Shown here one piece after another: positions 40,301 to 58,793 of a stretch of 64,000 nucleotides of DNA (positions are counted from its first letter, which is position 1; every line of letters begins with the position of its first letter). The notes beneath the pieces were generated by a model. It was given only the letters and a program-made list of their open reading frames with translations, had not been told where the DNA came from and searched no databases. Origin of the DNA: Bugula neritina (taxonomy: Eukaryota > Bryozoa > Gymnolaemata > Cheilostomatida > Bugulidae); the NCBI GenBank assembly GCA_964035545.1, contig OZ037768.1, positions 2,469,501 through 2,533,500 on the forward strand, given 5' to 3'. Both the position numbers and the translations under genes were made by a program.

Positions 40301-43300
40301 GTTTGGTGCAAGTATTGCTAATGGCTGTTTCATTATTTTAATTATGTTTAACATAGTCACAGTTGTGAATGTCGGAACTTCTGGAAACTTCTAAAAAGAT
40401 GACTCACACTCTATAGTATTTATATTATCCTTCTGATGTGGTGTGGTTATCATATTGTTCTGCTGGCAGGTAATGTGAAGAATCACAATGCAGTACCAGC
40501 TGTGGTCTGGACTAGTCACACTAACAGTGGATCTAAAGGGTCAAAGGTCGCACCAAACCCTTGGTATCAGGAAGACATAAACAGTGGGGTGGGCGGGGCC
40601 GACGAGTCAGTGAGTGAAGTTATAGAAGCAGTCAGAGAGAAAATGGAGTCGCTGGAACAAGGAACTGATTCAGATGAAGACAGGCGTAATCTCATGTATG
40701 TTAGTCTGAGGTTTCAGATGACATACTGAGACATGTATATGGTTCATAGATGCTAATGCATGGCGCTTTCTTTCAGACAAACTGACTCTAAGGCTTTAAA
40801 TAATCTTTATCCCCCATTGGACCTTTTAGTACTTCACATAGCCTCATTAATTTGACACATTATTTTGGAGTTGTGTTCTCTTATTAGAACTAATTGGCAG
40901 CTTCATATTTCATATTTGGCTGTTAAAGAAATAACCAACACTAATAACTCACTAGGAATAGTGTGCATATATAGTACACATGTGTGCATAGTTTGAACTA
41001 CTCTTTTATTTTACATCACGTCATTTAGTGTAGATAAGAAAGCAGTCATAATATACTATTACACAGAGCTGTGTGATAGAATTAACCCAGTAGTATTTCC
41101 ATAGACCTCATGTATTGTGGTTGTAGAGACTCACTGGAGAATTTCATCAAGTCCGATGATGGGGGTAGCTCCAGTAGCGACGAGGACGTGGCGCCAGCTC
41201 TCTTCCAGTTCCGAGCTCCGCCCACGGCCGCCGTAAACAGTCTCAGCAGGAAACCAGCCGCTGAGTTAGCAGCAATCAACTCTAGACGGTCTCCCAACCC
41301 AACCAGTGATGGTGACTACCTACCTGCCTCCAGTAAACCAGAAAGACCAACCGAACTCTCAATAAACCCAAACGGCGCAGTGTACAGTCCCTCAGCCTAC
41401 CGGTCTAAACCTGAGCAAGACACACCCACTCCTGGTGCTAAGACTATATTGAAGACTGAGGCCCTGGTTCCTCGACCTCCAGATAGCCCTCGGGTGTCGT
41501 CTAGACCCAACAGCGGTCGATTGCGGTCTCGAGGTGGCAGCAGAGCTAGTAACTATAGCAACAAGCCCACACCTGACAGTTCAGCCAATGGCGATGAGCT
41601 GGGTAAAGCTTTGGCCAATCACACATCTAAGCTGGTGAAAGATAGCCAATTAGCATTAAGCAATGGCGGAGCTGATGATATCTGTGCTGACAAAGAGATT
41701 TCTTCAAGCAAAGCCCTAGAACTGAGCCCGGATACACCTAGCGGAGGGGAGGGTGGCATGTCGAGTAAACATTCCCAGGTTAAGCGGCTGTTGCAGTACG
41801 GGGGTGAGATGGAAGGTATGGTGGCAGGGTATACTATGCTGTCATATGAAGTAGTTGTGTGTTTTTATATTCAAGTATATTCAAGCATGATATATGATAG
41901 ACTTTCTGCAAGTATGTCAGTTCATAGATAGGTTAGAATAGAGTTGTCTCCTCTTGAAAGGTGCCTTAATTGGTGTTTTGTGTTCCTGTAGGTCTACCTA
42001 GCCCTAGGGCTTCTGAACAGGAGCCAAGAATATCGTCAGCTGGTAGGCGGGGTGGATCAGCAAGCTCACGCCGTAGTGACTTGACTAGTACAGACTCTGA
42101 GTCTGCCAAGGAGGACCTGGCAGTGCCTTATCAGGTTAGACTGTGGGATACTCTATACCCCTCACCGTGTTATACAATGTTACTAGTAAATACTCTGTCA
42201 ATATGTCTTCCGATCTATTTGTACGCTATAGCTTCTGTGTTACCCCTTCTGTCTCGTGTCTATGACTGAATGCTTTCCCTGCAGATTTTATTTACTGCGT
42301 ACTAGTGGTGGATTGTATTTACTGTATGCTAGTGGTGGATTGTATTTACTGTATACCAGTAGGGGTTGTATTTACTGTATACTAGTGGTGGATTGTATTT
42401 ACTGTATAATAGTGGGGGTTGCACTTACTTTATACTAGTGGTGGATTGCATTTACTGTATACTAGTGGTGGATTGTATGTTAGTGGTGGATTGTGTCAAC
42501 CCCTAGCTAGTGGTGGATTACGTGTACTGACTATGATTAGGTACAGCTGCTGAGGACTTCAGACAGGGGTTCTCCTGTGAGTAGCAGAGGGTCTACCAGA
42601 CTGAGTAGGAAGTCTTTAAGAGAGATCCCGGAAAGTGACAGGAGATTGGCTAATGCCCAACACAGCTCTACTAGCCCTGTATGTCTGTACCTGTCTCTCA
42701 CCCCTACACTGTGGTGGTTCTTAATCTATCTCTTCTGTCTCCCTTATGTCATGTCACCTGATTATACACTGATTGGCTATAAATATCTTGTCCTGTAATA
42801 ATACTGACCACATTTTAGTTGACATGACATTCAGGTGAGATGAGGTACATTCTGATGTCATGTGGTTTGTGTGTTGACATGTGTTTACCTGGCATTAAGT
42901 ATTTATGTGCAAACCTACCTGAATATATGGTTAATTAATGATGTCAGACTAACAGTTGCTGTTTAAAATAATTACATTTATATACTCCTGTTGTCTATTT
43001 TTCATGTATATATGTATTTGTTATATAAGTTGTGGTTACGTTGTCCACAGTCACAGGTTTTATTAGTATGCAAGTATGACATGTATGTTGTTGACTGTAA
43101 GGTTCAGACAACCCATGAGCCAACACCATACAGATACATGGAAGAAACGTTTGACGAGGAGAAGATGCTGCAGTTCATGAAGAGAGAGCAGGAGCTGGGA
43201 GGGTCTATTGATGAACAGAATAACTTGAAGAGGCCCATAGCTGTGTCAGGTCACCGCTACGAGCACGAGGTTTGTGTTACTATTCAATAGCATAGCTAGT

Positions 43301-44594
43301 TTACCTGATATCTTTCTCCCCCTTCATTGTAGAATATATCTTCCAGTGTTCCAATCAGCTGGTCTGTACTTTGTAGTCACACAGAAAGTGTTGTTTTTAG
43401 AAGAGCATTGCCCTGTCTGTGAATTTTATCAATGTGCGTTAAATTTACAATAACTTATCAGTTACTGAGTTGGGGCTAGATTGTAAATATTTTACACATT
43501 GATTGTCCCTCAAATAGCATAACCGTAAAATGTGTTCATTTGAGCCACTACAGATAACACTTGTATACTGCAGGTATCACCCAGTGACGGTGAGCACTCT
43601 AGTGATGAGTCATCGATGACGATGCCGATGGGGTCACATGACTACAAGGAGGAGATGAAGGACACCCTGGAGAGGTCAGACAATAGAGAACACACCATGT
43701 TCAGTCCTCCCATCTTCATAGCCAGTCAGAACAGGCCTGATGGCAGTTTCAACACTTCTGGCCTGTCTCTACCAGCCTACAGAGGTGAGTATACTGTATA
43801 TATAGTCTGTCTCTACCAGCCTACAGAGGTGAGTATACTGTATATATAGTCTGTCTCTACCAGCTTACAGAGGTGAGTATACTGTATATATATAGTCTGT
43901 CTCTACCAGCCTACAGAGGTGAGTATACTGTATATATATATAGTCTGTCTCTACCAGCCTACAGAGGTGAGTATACTGTATATATAGTCTGTCTCTACCA
44001 GCCTACAGAGGTGAGTATACTGTATATATAGTCTGTCTCTACCAGCTTACAGAGGTAAGTATGCTGTATATATAGTCTGTTTCTACCAGCCTACAGAGGT
44101 GAGTATACTGTATATATATAGTCTGTCTCTACCAGCTTACAGAGGTGAGTATACTGTATATATACAGTCTGTCTCTACCAGCCTACAGAGGTGAGTATAC
44201 TGTCCATGTACAGCCTCCATGCCATGGGCTACTCAAAATGAATTATATTTGGCAATTTTTCAGGGACATCTCAACAGAATAAGCGTTGAAACTTCTAATC
44301 TAGCGCATTTATGCGTAATGTAATCTAGGATATCATATGTGTGGTATAGCTGTATGTAAACACTTTTGTTTTACATGTTTTTTTATGAAATGCTAGACTG
44401 TTTTCCTACATTTCTGTGTTTCAGATAAGAAACAGAAAAGGTTGTCAACCAGCAGTGGCGTGGGAACCTTAGCTGATCACTCACCAGGTCGGGACGGTGC
44501 CGAGGAGGGGGAGGAGGAACTCGATCTCATATACGACCCGGTGCTCAACTGCTACTATGATCCTCTGACTCATAAGTACTACGAACTGGTGTGA
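34360..44594 (+). CDS. CFAP20DC: CFAP20DC (CFAP20 domain-containing protein), 1060 residues
   Basis: Eighteen exons: 34360-34380, 34575-34661, 34819-34912, 35318-35390, 35986-36100, 36736-36892, 37208-37375, 37710-37883, 38351-38479, 39283-39489, 39700-39912, 40470-40695, 41127-41815, 41992-42134, 42541-42678, 43102-43269, 43574-43784, 44425-44594. The total is 3183 nt in one frame ending in TGA. Exons 1-6 (residues 1-182) are the CFAP20/DUF667 domain: MFRNDYQGGNFFEIFSAQGK, FEKEVKGYVYTLEG, LVQRYLIFQINVP, KRRLNLSTS, TTPLHAKLPL and ISANCSLRRV. FHIAFGTKIGKPP in exon 8 matches a second conserved block. The middle is long and Ser/Pro-rich. The C-terminus LIYDPVLNCYYDP...KYYELV is the conserved tail. 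CFAP20 itself stabilises axonemal doublets; this larger relative (human C3orf67) is a presumed ciliary protein of unclear role. Several of its introns hold tandem repeats. Confidence 0.92.
34950..35090. repeat. 19-bp tandem repeat in CFAP20DC intron 3
   Basis: About seven copies of gtagttgtgtgtactgtat with gtgggtactg variants. The array starts 37 bp after the donor of exon 3 (34912/34913). Confidence 0.9.
38500..38850. repeat. 24-bp tandem repeat in CFAP20DC intron 9
   Basis: About 14 copies of a 24-bp unit built on taactcagtaatactataa plus tata, very uniform (a few carry tatt for taat). The array begins some 20 bp after the exon 9 donor at 38480 and, being a multiple of three, gives a spurious minus-strand open frame. 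Confidence 0.92.
42290..42480. repeat. 27-bp tandem repeat in CFAP20DC intron 14
   Basis: About seven imperfect copies of a 27-bp unit containing actagtggtggattgtattt followed by actgtat. The array decays into shorter tagtggtgga words up to the acceptor of exon 15 at 42540. Confidence 0.88.
43762..44210. repeat. About 44-bp minisatellite that copies the exon 17 end and its splice donor
   Basis: Ten copies of a unit of about 42-46 bp. Each contains ctctaccag, then ctacagag|gtgagt (one copy gtaagt, two with accagctta), then atactg and a variable (ta)n run. The first copy is the true 3' end of CFAP20DC exon 17 with its donor at 43784/43785, so the array reproduces ten near-identical donors in tandem. 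Inclusion of the array would meet an in-frame stop within the second unit. The intron then runs on to the acceptor at 44424. Confidence 0.93.
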
Positions 44595-46110
44595 CCTGCG
44601 GCCTCATCCAGTCCAGCTGTCACCTGCAGCAGGCTGTCACACACACACTTACAGCAGGCTGTCACACATACTTGCAGTAGGCTGTCAAGTGGAAGAGTGT
44701 GTTGGTGTGTAGAACTGCTGGCTACCTCAGCTCTTCCTGCAACTATTTTCAGTCAGTTCAACATTCCTGTGATAGAGTCACCGTCCAGCATCACCTTTAC
44801 AAGTTCCACTTGGAGAAAATATGTTTTTAGACCTGTTATGTGTTCTAATTTACTGAGTGTATTAATGCTATGAAATGTTGCTAGATGAATATTTCAGTAT
44901 CTCTACAGCCTTTTGCAGGGTACTTATGGTCGTATTTTTGTGAATATGATTAGAAGTTTCCCAACTGTCAAGCATATCAAATGTGTTGTCAGCTGCATAT
45001 ACACATCTTTTGAAGCAAAGTTTTTGAAGTCTGAAAAACATGATTGTCTGCATTCTTTCTGTCCGCTCTGAATTGCCGCATATTTATTATATTAGCATTT
45101 TTAACATCACTGCATATTGGCATGTGTGAAATTTAGGTTTTTTTATTTGGGAATCAATTGTGTTACTGGTTTGCATTTTGTACAATCGTTCGCATTCCGT
45201 CCTTTTTATATTCTGTAATCTACCAACCACATAACAGTTAAGTAGAAGTTATTCTAACTGTCTCCAGCTTTCTATTGTTTGCTATTTATTCAATACAGCT
45301 CAAATATGTTCGAAAAAGTATGTCTTTTTAAATAAAATAATACTAGCAAAGTTTTCTATATATACTGAATGGATTCAGTTAACTTCTCTCTAATGTTTCC
45401 TCTAACGCCTGGTGACACACAGCCTTATCTTCAGTAACTTTACAGTTATTATTGTAGGCCTACATGAAGCTCAAATTTTTTATCAGTATATTAAATTACA
45501 GATGCCTCCTGCCTTTTTGCATGAAACCCATTGTTTTTGTAATTCAATAGACAAGAATCCTCAATTATTTAGCTGGTAACTTTAAATATTTTTATTTTTG
45601 TCAACAATGTTCCTCAACACTTGCAGTTCTAGCACAATCTAAGTTCGTCAATGTCAAAATATTAGTTCATATTACTTGTTGGAGCATTTTTCCTTTGGTC
45701 ACTTTGGTGTAGATATGAATAATATCAATAGTATTTTATGTTGGAGAGAGAAATTTGTATGGTAGATAGTGTAACACAACACTGCACATTATACAGTATA
45801 AGATAATATTTCTTTATAATTATAGAGTTTTAAACATACAGCTCTACCAGATGACAGTACATCCCATATGCATGAACAAACTAAATTACAAGTTTTACAA
45901 AGGCTATAGAAAGGATGTGGCCTTGCAAAACTGAATATTTTTGTTTTGCTCTCTGCCTGGTCTTAGGTAGAAGATACAATTTTATGCATAATGTGCAGAG
46001 CTATTGACTTCATGTTTGCACTACAAGTTGCTTTGTGGTGATTTCAATTCCTTTAAAAATAAGTCCGGTTTTTGTAAGCTTCTATTTTTGTCTATGGACA
46101 ATAAAAGCCA
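44595..46110 (+). other. 3' region of CFAP20DC with poly(A) signals
   Basis: There is no coding potential. AATAAA occurs at 45331-45336 and at 46100-46105; either could end the transcript. The second signal is only about 10 bp upstream of the mariner insertion. Two cacacacttacagcaggctg-like repeats occur just after the stop codon. Confidence 0.55.
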
Positions 46111-46115
46111 ATGTA

Positions 46116-47061
46116 CGAGGGTGGTTCAAAAGGTAACGCCTGTTGTGTAAGATCAGAGAATTTTTATTTTCTGAATACTTAAACTATATATCAAAATGAT
46201 CAGCAACAACTTAGGAACACACTTTATTTCTCAATATAGTTTCCTCTATTGTCCACAGCTGCTGTCTATCGTTTTATGAGAGCATGTATTCCTGCCTCGT
46301 AAAAGGAGAATGGTTGTGAGCGCAGCCAAGACCGTACAGCCGTTTTAACTTCTTCGTCAGTAGAGAATCGCTGACCTCTAAGTCCTTCCTTCATCGGACC
46401 AAACAAATGAAAGTCTGATGGAGCCAAGTCAGGGCTGTATGGTGGATGAGGCAATGTGGTCCACCCATGACGGGTGATTTCCTCTCTTGTTCTCAAACTT
46501 GTGTGGGGACGGGCATTGTCGTGCTGAAGGAGCACGTTAGCCATGTTGACATTTGGTCTGCAATGCTTAAGTCTGGTTTTCAACTTCCTTAGAGTCTCAA
46601 TGTAGGCTTCAGAATTTATGGTAGTGCTTTTGGCCATAAAGTCAATCAGTATCACACCCTGATAATCCCAAAACACAGTAGCCATCACCTTGCCAGCGGA
46701 TGGCTGAGATTTGAATTTCTTCTTTCTGGGTGAGTCTGCATGTCGCCATTCCATTGACCTTCTTTTGCTTTCTGGCTCATAATGATGAACCCAAGTTTTG
46801 TCACCAGTGATAATCCTTTGCAAAAATGTCTCATATTCTGCATGCATGCTGAACAGCTCACAACCATCCTCCTTTTACGAGGCAGGAATACATGCTCTCA
46901 TAAAACGATGGACAGCAGCTGTGGACAATGGAGGAAACTATATTGAGAAATAAAATGTGTTCCTAAGTTGTTGCTGATCATTTTGATATATAGTTTAAGT
47001 ATTCAGAAAATAAAAATGCTCTGATCTTACACAACAGGCGTTACTTTTTGAACCACCCTCG
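46116..47061. mobile_element. Mariner element with 206-bp inverted arms (fold-back form)
   Basis: Element flanked by TA on both sides (46114-46115 and 47062-47063), as expected for Tc1/mariner insertion. The left arm 46116-46321 and right arm 46856-47061 are near-perfect inverted copies of each other, starting cgagggtggttcaaaaggta. Ordinary mariners have inverted ends of only about 30 bp. Here the left arm still includes the last codons of the transposase, and the right arm is a reverse copy of the same end, so the original 5' half (promoter and DNA-binding part of the transposase) has been replaced. Confidence 0.9.
46266..46847 (-). pseudogene. Mariner DD34D transposase, N-terminus missing
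   Basis: An open frame of 193 codons carries the catalytic half of a mariner transposase: ITGDKTWVHHY (first Asp), VLLQHDNARPH (second Asp) and YSPDLAPSDFHLF (third Asp, 34 residues after the second). It ends FYEAGIHALIKR and TAG. The N-terminal helix-turn-helix domains (about 150 residues in intact relatives) are absent. Reading upstream of the first Met, the family match breaks at about 46856, exactly where the inverted right arm begins. The frame itself is free of stops, suggesting a fairly recent rearrangement, but the protein cannot bind ends and is presumed inactive. Confidence 0.9.
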
Positions 47062-47870
47062 TAAGTAGTATATATTATATTATATACCTTTCATAATACT
47101 ATATTATATACCTTTCATAATATTATATTATATACCTTTCATAATATTATATTATATACTGCACCAAGATACTTAGTTACATAAAGCTCCCTCTTTCTCA
47201 TTGGATAACTTCTTCAGTGCTGCCCATGTTGAGTTGGTAAATTAGTTTGTTGCTAACCTAACAATTCTGTAAAGTCACTTGTTACTGTATGTAGTTCTAC
47301 TTAGCAAAGACTTTTGTCCATCTACCTTTAGCTACTGGAATATCTGGATAACTGTTACTGTAGTGTGATGTAACTGTCCAATACATTTGGTGCTACTAGA
47401 AATAACCTCTGCATACAACCACCAGAGTGCGTAGTTTAATGTCTACTGCTGCCTAAACTGGCTAATGATTGTTACTGTATCAGCCTGGTAGTAGATGTCA
47501 ATAGCAATAAAAAATGTTGATATACAAACTTTAGCAGACATTACACTATAACAACTAATGAAAAATATTCAAGTGTATTTAGGAAAGCAATCAGCCAACT
47601 TTAGCCTTTCTTCTACAGTGTCTGTGCTACACTGACTCATGAAAAGCTAGCTTTTTGAGCGATAGCTAAGAAAAAGCGTTCGTGACATAAAGTTCCTGCA
47701 ACAGTATTAAGCTGTAACATTAACTTTATGTAAAAAGTGCAAGTTCTACTACATATTCTGCAATTCTCTTTCAATATTATGAGGATACAAAATTTGGCAA
47801 ATGGTTTGACCGATAAAGTAATTGTTTATCTTATAAAATCATCTTGTTGCAGCTATCATAGTCAATAGAT
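47062..47870. other. Intergenic stretch after the mariner, with a short tandem repeat
   Basis: At 47068-47160 a 23-24-bp unit (tatattatatacctttcata plus atac) repeats about four times directly next to the mariner. The rest is AT-rich with no exon that I can support. It should contain the promoter of the following YibB/HtrL-like gene. Confidence 0.6.
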
Positions 47871-48093
47871 TGATGTGTATATTTAACAGAACATTTTTTC
47901 GGTATGATGTCAGGTATTTTTTCTATGATAACGTTATGCCTTGTGCTACTAATATTAGAACGCAGTCGTATGGTCATGTATCATACTGTTGCTATGGCAA
48001 CCATATCTTCTCCTCTTACTTCTGTCTATACTTCATTAATTCATTTCATAACAATGCTTGGAGTGTGAGAGAACTGTGTGTGTTGGCGTACAG
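47870..48093 (+). other. Tentative first coding exon of the YibB/HtrL-like gene
   Basis: An ATG at 47870 opens a frame (MMCIFNRTFFRY...) that reaches a possible donor (tacag|gtgttt) at 48093/48094 in phase 2, the phase needed by the exon at 48451. Joined, the protein would be 391 residues. A moderately hydrophobic stretch (HIFSSYFCLYFINSF) could be a membrane anchor. There is no similarity support and the donor is weak, so another upstream exon may be the real one. A perfect inverted GTTGC/GCAAC site lies inside it. Confidence 0.25.
47988..48001. promoter_or_regulatory. Strong RFX X-box-like palindrome
   Basis: GTTGCTATGGCAAC has perfect inverted arms GTTGC/GCAAC around TATG and differs from the classical palindromic X-box GTTGCCATGGCAAC at one position. 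It lies about 450 bp upstream of the first secure exon (48451) of the YibB/HtrL-like gene. If the tentative exon 47870-48093 is real the site is coding and the match may be incidental. Confidence 0.45.
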
Positions 48094-48450
48094 GTGTTTC
48101 GTTGGTGTAAAAACGTTGAGTTGGCATCTAGGTGTATATGTACAGCTGCATATGCAATGGACGCACTGTTCTATTTGCTCAATATATCTTTGCTGACATT
48201 TGTTGTTAGGTGTCAGCACTGTAATAGGTAGGTGTCAGTCATAATACTGATAGATTATAGGCAAGTGAGCAACTATAGCATATTTCATGCCATATATTTT
48301 TAATTTCCCAGTAAAATTGTTGGTATTAGTTCAAATTCAACTTAGCCCAACAGCTTTTCCAAAACATGTTTTTAGCTGTTAAACAATGAATGAGGTTGGT
48401 TTTTAAGGTTTCATTTGATAGTTAAAATCTTGCGTGATGATATATTACAG

Positions 48451-55625
<7,175 letters not shown>

Positions 55626-58439
55626 AGTTGATTACATCACATCCTGTTTGTTATACCATGTCTACATTCCTGTAGAAACATTCCATCTGATGAATTCTAT
55701 ACTAATCAGCACTATGTGTTGTATAAAATATTATTTTACTTCCATACACAGAATTATATTTCTGTACACAGTCAATGTCTCAAAGATTACATTTCTGTAT
55801 ACAGTCGATGTCTCAAAAATAGATGCTCAAGTAGTACTTAACTTATTATAATATTATATAATTATTTTGCAAGTTATTATTATTTTCATATCTTTCACTG
55901 TTCAACTAAAAAGTCTAAGGTTTATAACTCATTAATTTCTTATTAGAGTTTTGACATTTGGTATTATTCTAACAGCAATGCTGAACTTATTTTTGTGTTC
56001 ATAAAACTTATAAATTCTGTGAACTATATTCAGATTGTGTGTAATTTTGGGTGTCTTTGAGGACTTCAATGTTTATAAGATGCTTTTAATAGCAAGCCAT
56101 GGTTATGTCTACTATAAAGGGGTTGCCACATGATAATATGCTTCTTGGTATCATAAATAGCATTGATTCTATTAAACTTTAAGCTAAAGCTTGGAGGAGA
56201 GCCATTAACTACATATCTATTTTATTCACAGCTTATTTTACAAATGAAACAAATAATAGGGATTATAATAGCTTTATTTGCTTACAAACAATTGTTTTAT
56301 AAAAATATTGTCCTCATTTTTATTGTGAAAATACAAACTGAGCACACATAGAGTCAATACCTGAAACTCTTTATAGATGGCAAAAATGAGTTAATTTCAC
56401 TATTGTTTTGCAAGAACAAATATAGTCAACGATATTGATTGAAAAATTCTGAATATTTTTATTGAGCTATGAGGTGTAGCACAAACATTCCTTCCTAATG
56501 CTAATGACAAATAATTCGATATAATTAGACAGAATTACAACCAGAGAAAAACTTGTGCTTCCATATTGTCAATTTCAACATGATCAATTTAGTTATCACA
56601 TTTTATTGACCAAATTATAACATTTTTACCTGCAATATGTAAGCATTTGCCTAAACTATTTTTGGCTTTGTTTAGCGTATTTTCACTATTGCACTCGCTT
56701 TTTATGGATTTTGAAATTGACTAATGTATTAGATGTTGGAGTTATGCTATCACATTGTGAGTTGGACACTTCAGAACTAGAGTTGTGCTCCCATACTAGA
56801 TTATTATGTACACTGAACTAAAACCATAGTTATAGTTCAATGATTATGTATCTATTATCAAACACTGATGCTTTGTAACACCAGAGTTTTGCTACTACAA
56901 TTCATGAACTATACAAGTGAAATAGATATTGCTCTATAAAGATGCTACCAACATGACCATTACCAGTGCAGCTGATTTTAGAAGATAGTGGCAATTTACA
57001 AACAAATATGCAATACATCAAAAATGTAAGATATACAGAGCTACTGGTAAAAAAGCAATTACATTATCAACATAAACAGTAGTATATTATAGATGACAAT
57101 ATACATTTTCTCAAATATTTATGTTGCTATAGTAACAAAGACAAGCATTAGGAAATTGTCAGTTTGCAGCGATTTACTGAGCCAGTTACTTTGTAAACTA
57201 AACTGTACTTACAAGTAAGTGAAAGGATGCTTAGAGTTCCATGGAACATTCTAGAAAGTTTTAGACATCTAGCAGGATCTCATATATAGATAGAGAATAA
57301 GATGATATTGTACGGATATTGCACCTCTCTGAGGGAATATAAAGACACCATCCAATAAACTGTAATATACTGTAATAATGTACTTTCTTAGTCTATGCAG
57401 ACAAGGTCATCTAAAGGTCAATAGTAACAAGTAAAGTATTTAACATGCACTTGAAACTATTTTAGACAAGTAATTTAATAAAAGAAAGGTAAATTTTCAA
57501 AGCTTTATTTTTATAATGTTTTCATGGAAAGTATAAAGAAAAGTGCTAAAACTAACAAAATATTTGTTTTATGTAACTATAATCATCCTTAGAGTAAAAC
57601 TGTTTTATTGAAATTAACAAAATGGGGTTGGTCAAAATATTAGTGCAAATATATATTTTTAGTTTATACAAATGTCACCAGCTTCAACATAAAATATTTC
57701 AAACCAATACACTATATTACTTCTAGTTTATGCTTTATCACTAATAAATTTCTACATTTCAGTTGCATATTATCAGTAAAATAAACATCTCATGCAGGTT
57801 GCTTCTTTTAAGTTTACATGTCACAGATTTACATTTCAAGATATTATGATAATTCACACAATAATTAAATCACTACTAACATACTAAAATGTTCATTACA
57901 ACAAAAATTAACTTCCAACCTAAACTATTGAAAAGTTTTCAGAGTATATGAGGTCAATAGCGCAAATATTTGTATTTTTTATGAACTTTTGTTATTTTTA
58001 TATGAATGATAGAAAACAATTTATTTCCTTTACAGAACAAAAAATATATTGTTTTATTGCAACAAAATTAATACACTATCTCTTAATTGATATTTTGTCC
58101 AAAGTGTTGCATGTAAATTAATAACTATACTTATTAAATTTAACTTACGCATGTAAATAATTTCCAAATAATTGAAAGCACACAAGAACCTTTGCATGTA
58201 AACTTCAATGCAAGAATTCATTTGTTTAAGAGCAGGTCTACATATACTTTAAATAAATTTGCTGCATATTACAAAAAAATTTTATATTAAGCAAAGATAT
58301 CTTCGTTGAAACCAACACTAACATATCTCCAGGTAGCGTGTTGCTGCCTACCAATGACACTAATATTTTAACTTCAGCCTCATTTAAACGTAAATAATGT
58401 GGCATATCGTTTAGTGTCAAGAATAATTACATTGAATTT
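55626..58439. other. Gene-poor intergenic stretch
   Basis: It follows the stop of the YibB/HtrL-like gene. AT-rich, with a short duplicated phrase (atttctgtacacagtcaatgt and a near copy) at 55757-55815. I see no exon, RNA gene or clear transposon. An imperfect X-box-like GTTGCTATAGTAAC lies at 57123-57136. Confidence 0.5.
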
Positions 58440-58793
58440 TCCAAGGTTCAGCGAGTTGCGATGGAAGGATTCACCACCCTACAGATATCTGTCAATTATC
58501 CAATGAACAGCGATAATAGTGTTATCTAATTGGTTCAGTCAGCAGCCTAATTAATTCATACTTTCTCTGAGCCGTAGGAGTGGATGGGTGCAGTGCAATC
58601 AATACACCCTTTACTTACAAAGAATACACCGAGTCAGTCGTTACACATCCTTCAGTGCAAGAAAACTTGCTTATTTCATTGATTAAAAGTTTCACCTGTT
58701 TAGATAATGGAAGCAGAATAGCTTGGTAAACAAAACCGGTGAAACATCTTACAGCAAGTTCTTGAAACTACAAAGTTGAAGTCAGCGTTTCCA
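58440..58793 (+). promoter_or_regulatory. Probable promoter and untranslated first exon of the LHFPL-family gene
   Basis: Base composition is less AT-rich than around it, with ccaatga and attggt (CCAAT-type) words near 58500-58535. A good donor (tttcca|gtgagt) occurs at 58793/58794. A matching acceptor (ggttatag) ends at 60816, just before the ATG at 60843. A 5' UTR exon here spliced to 60817 is the simplest model. RNA evidence is lacking. Confidence 0.4.

Noticed and set aside
57123-57136. X-box-like GTTGCTATAGTAAC
   Set aside because: Mentioned with the intergenic stretch only; imperfect, far from any start and no supporting promoter features.
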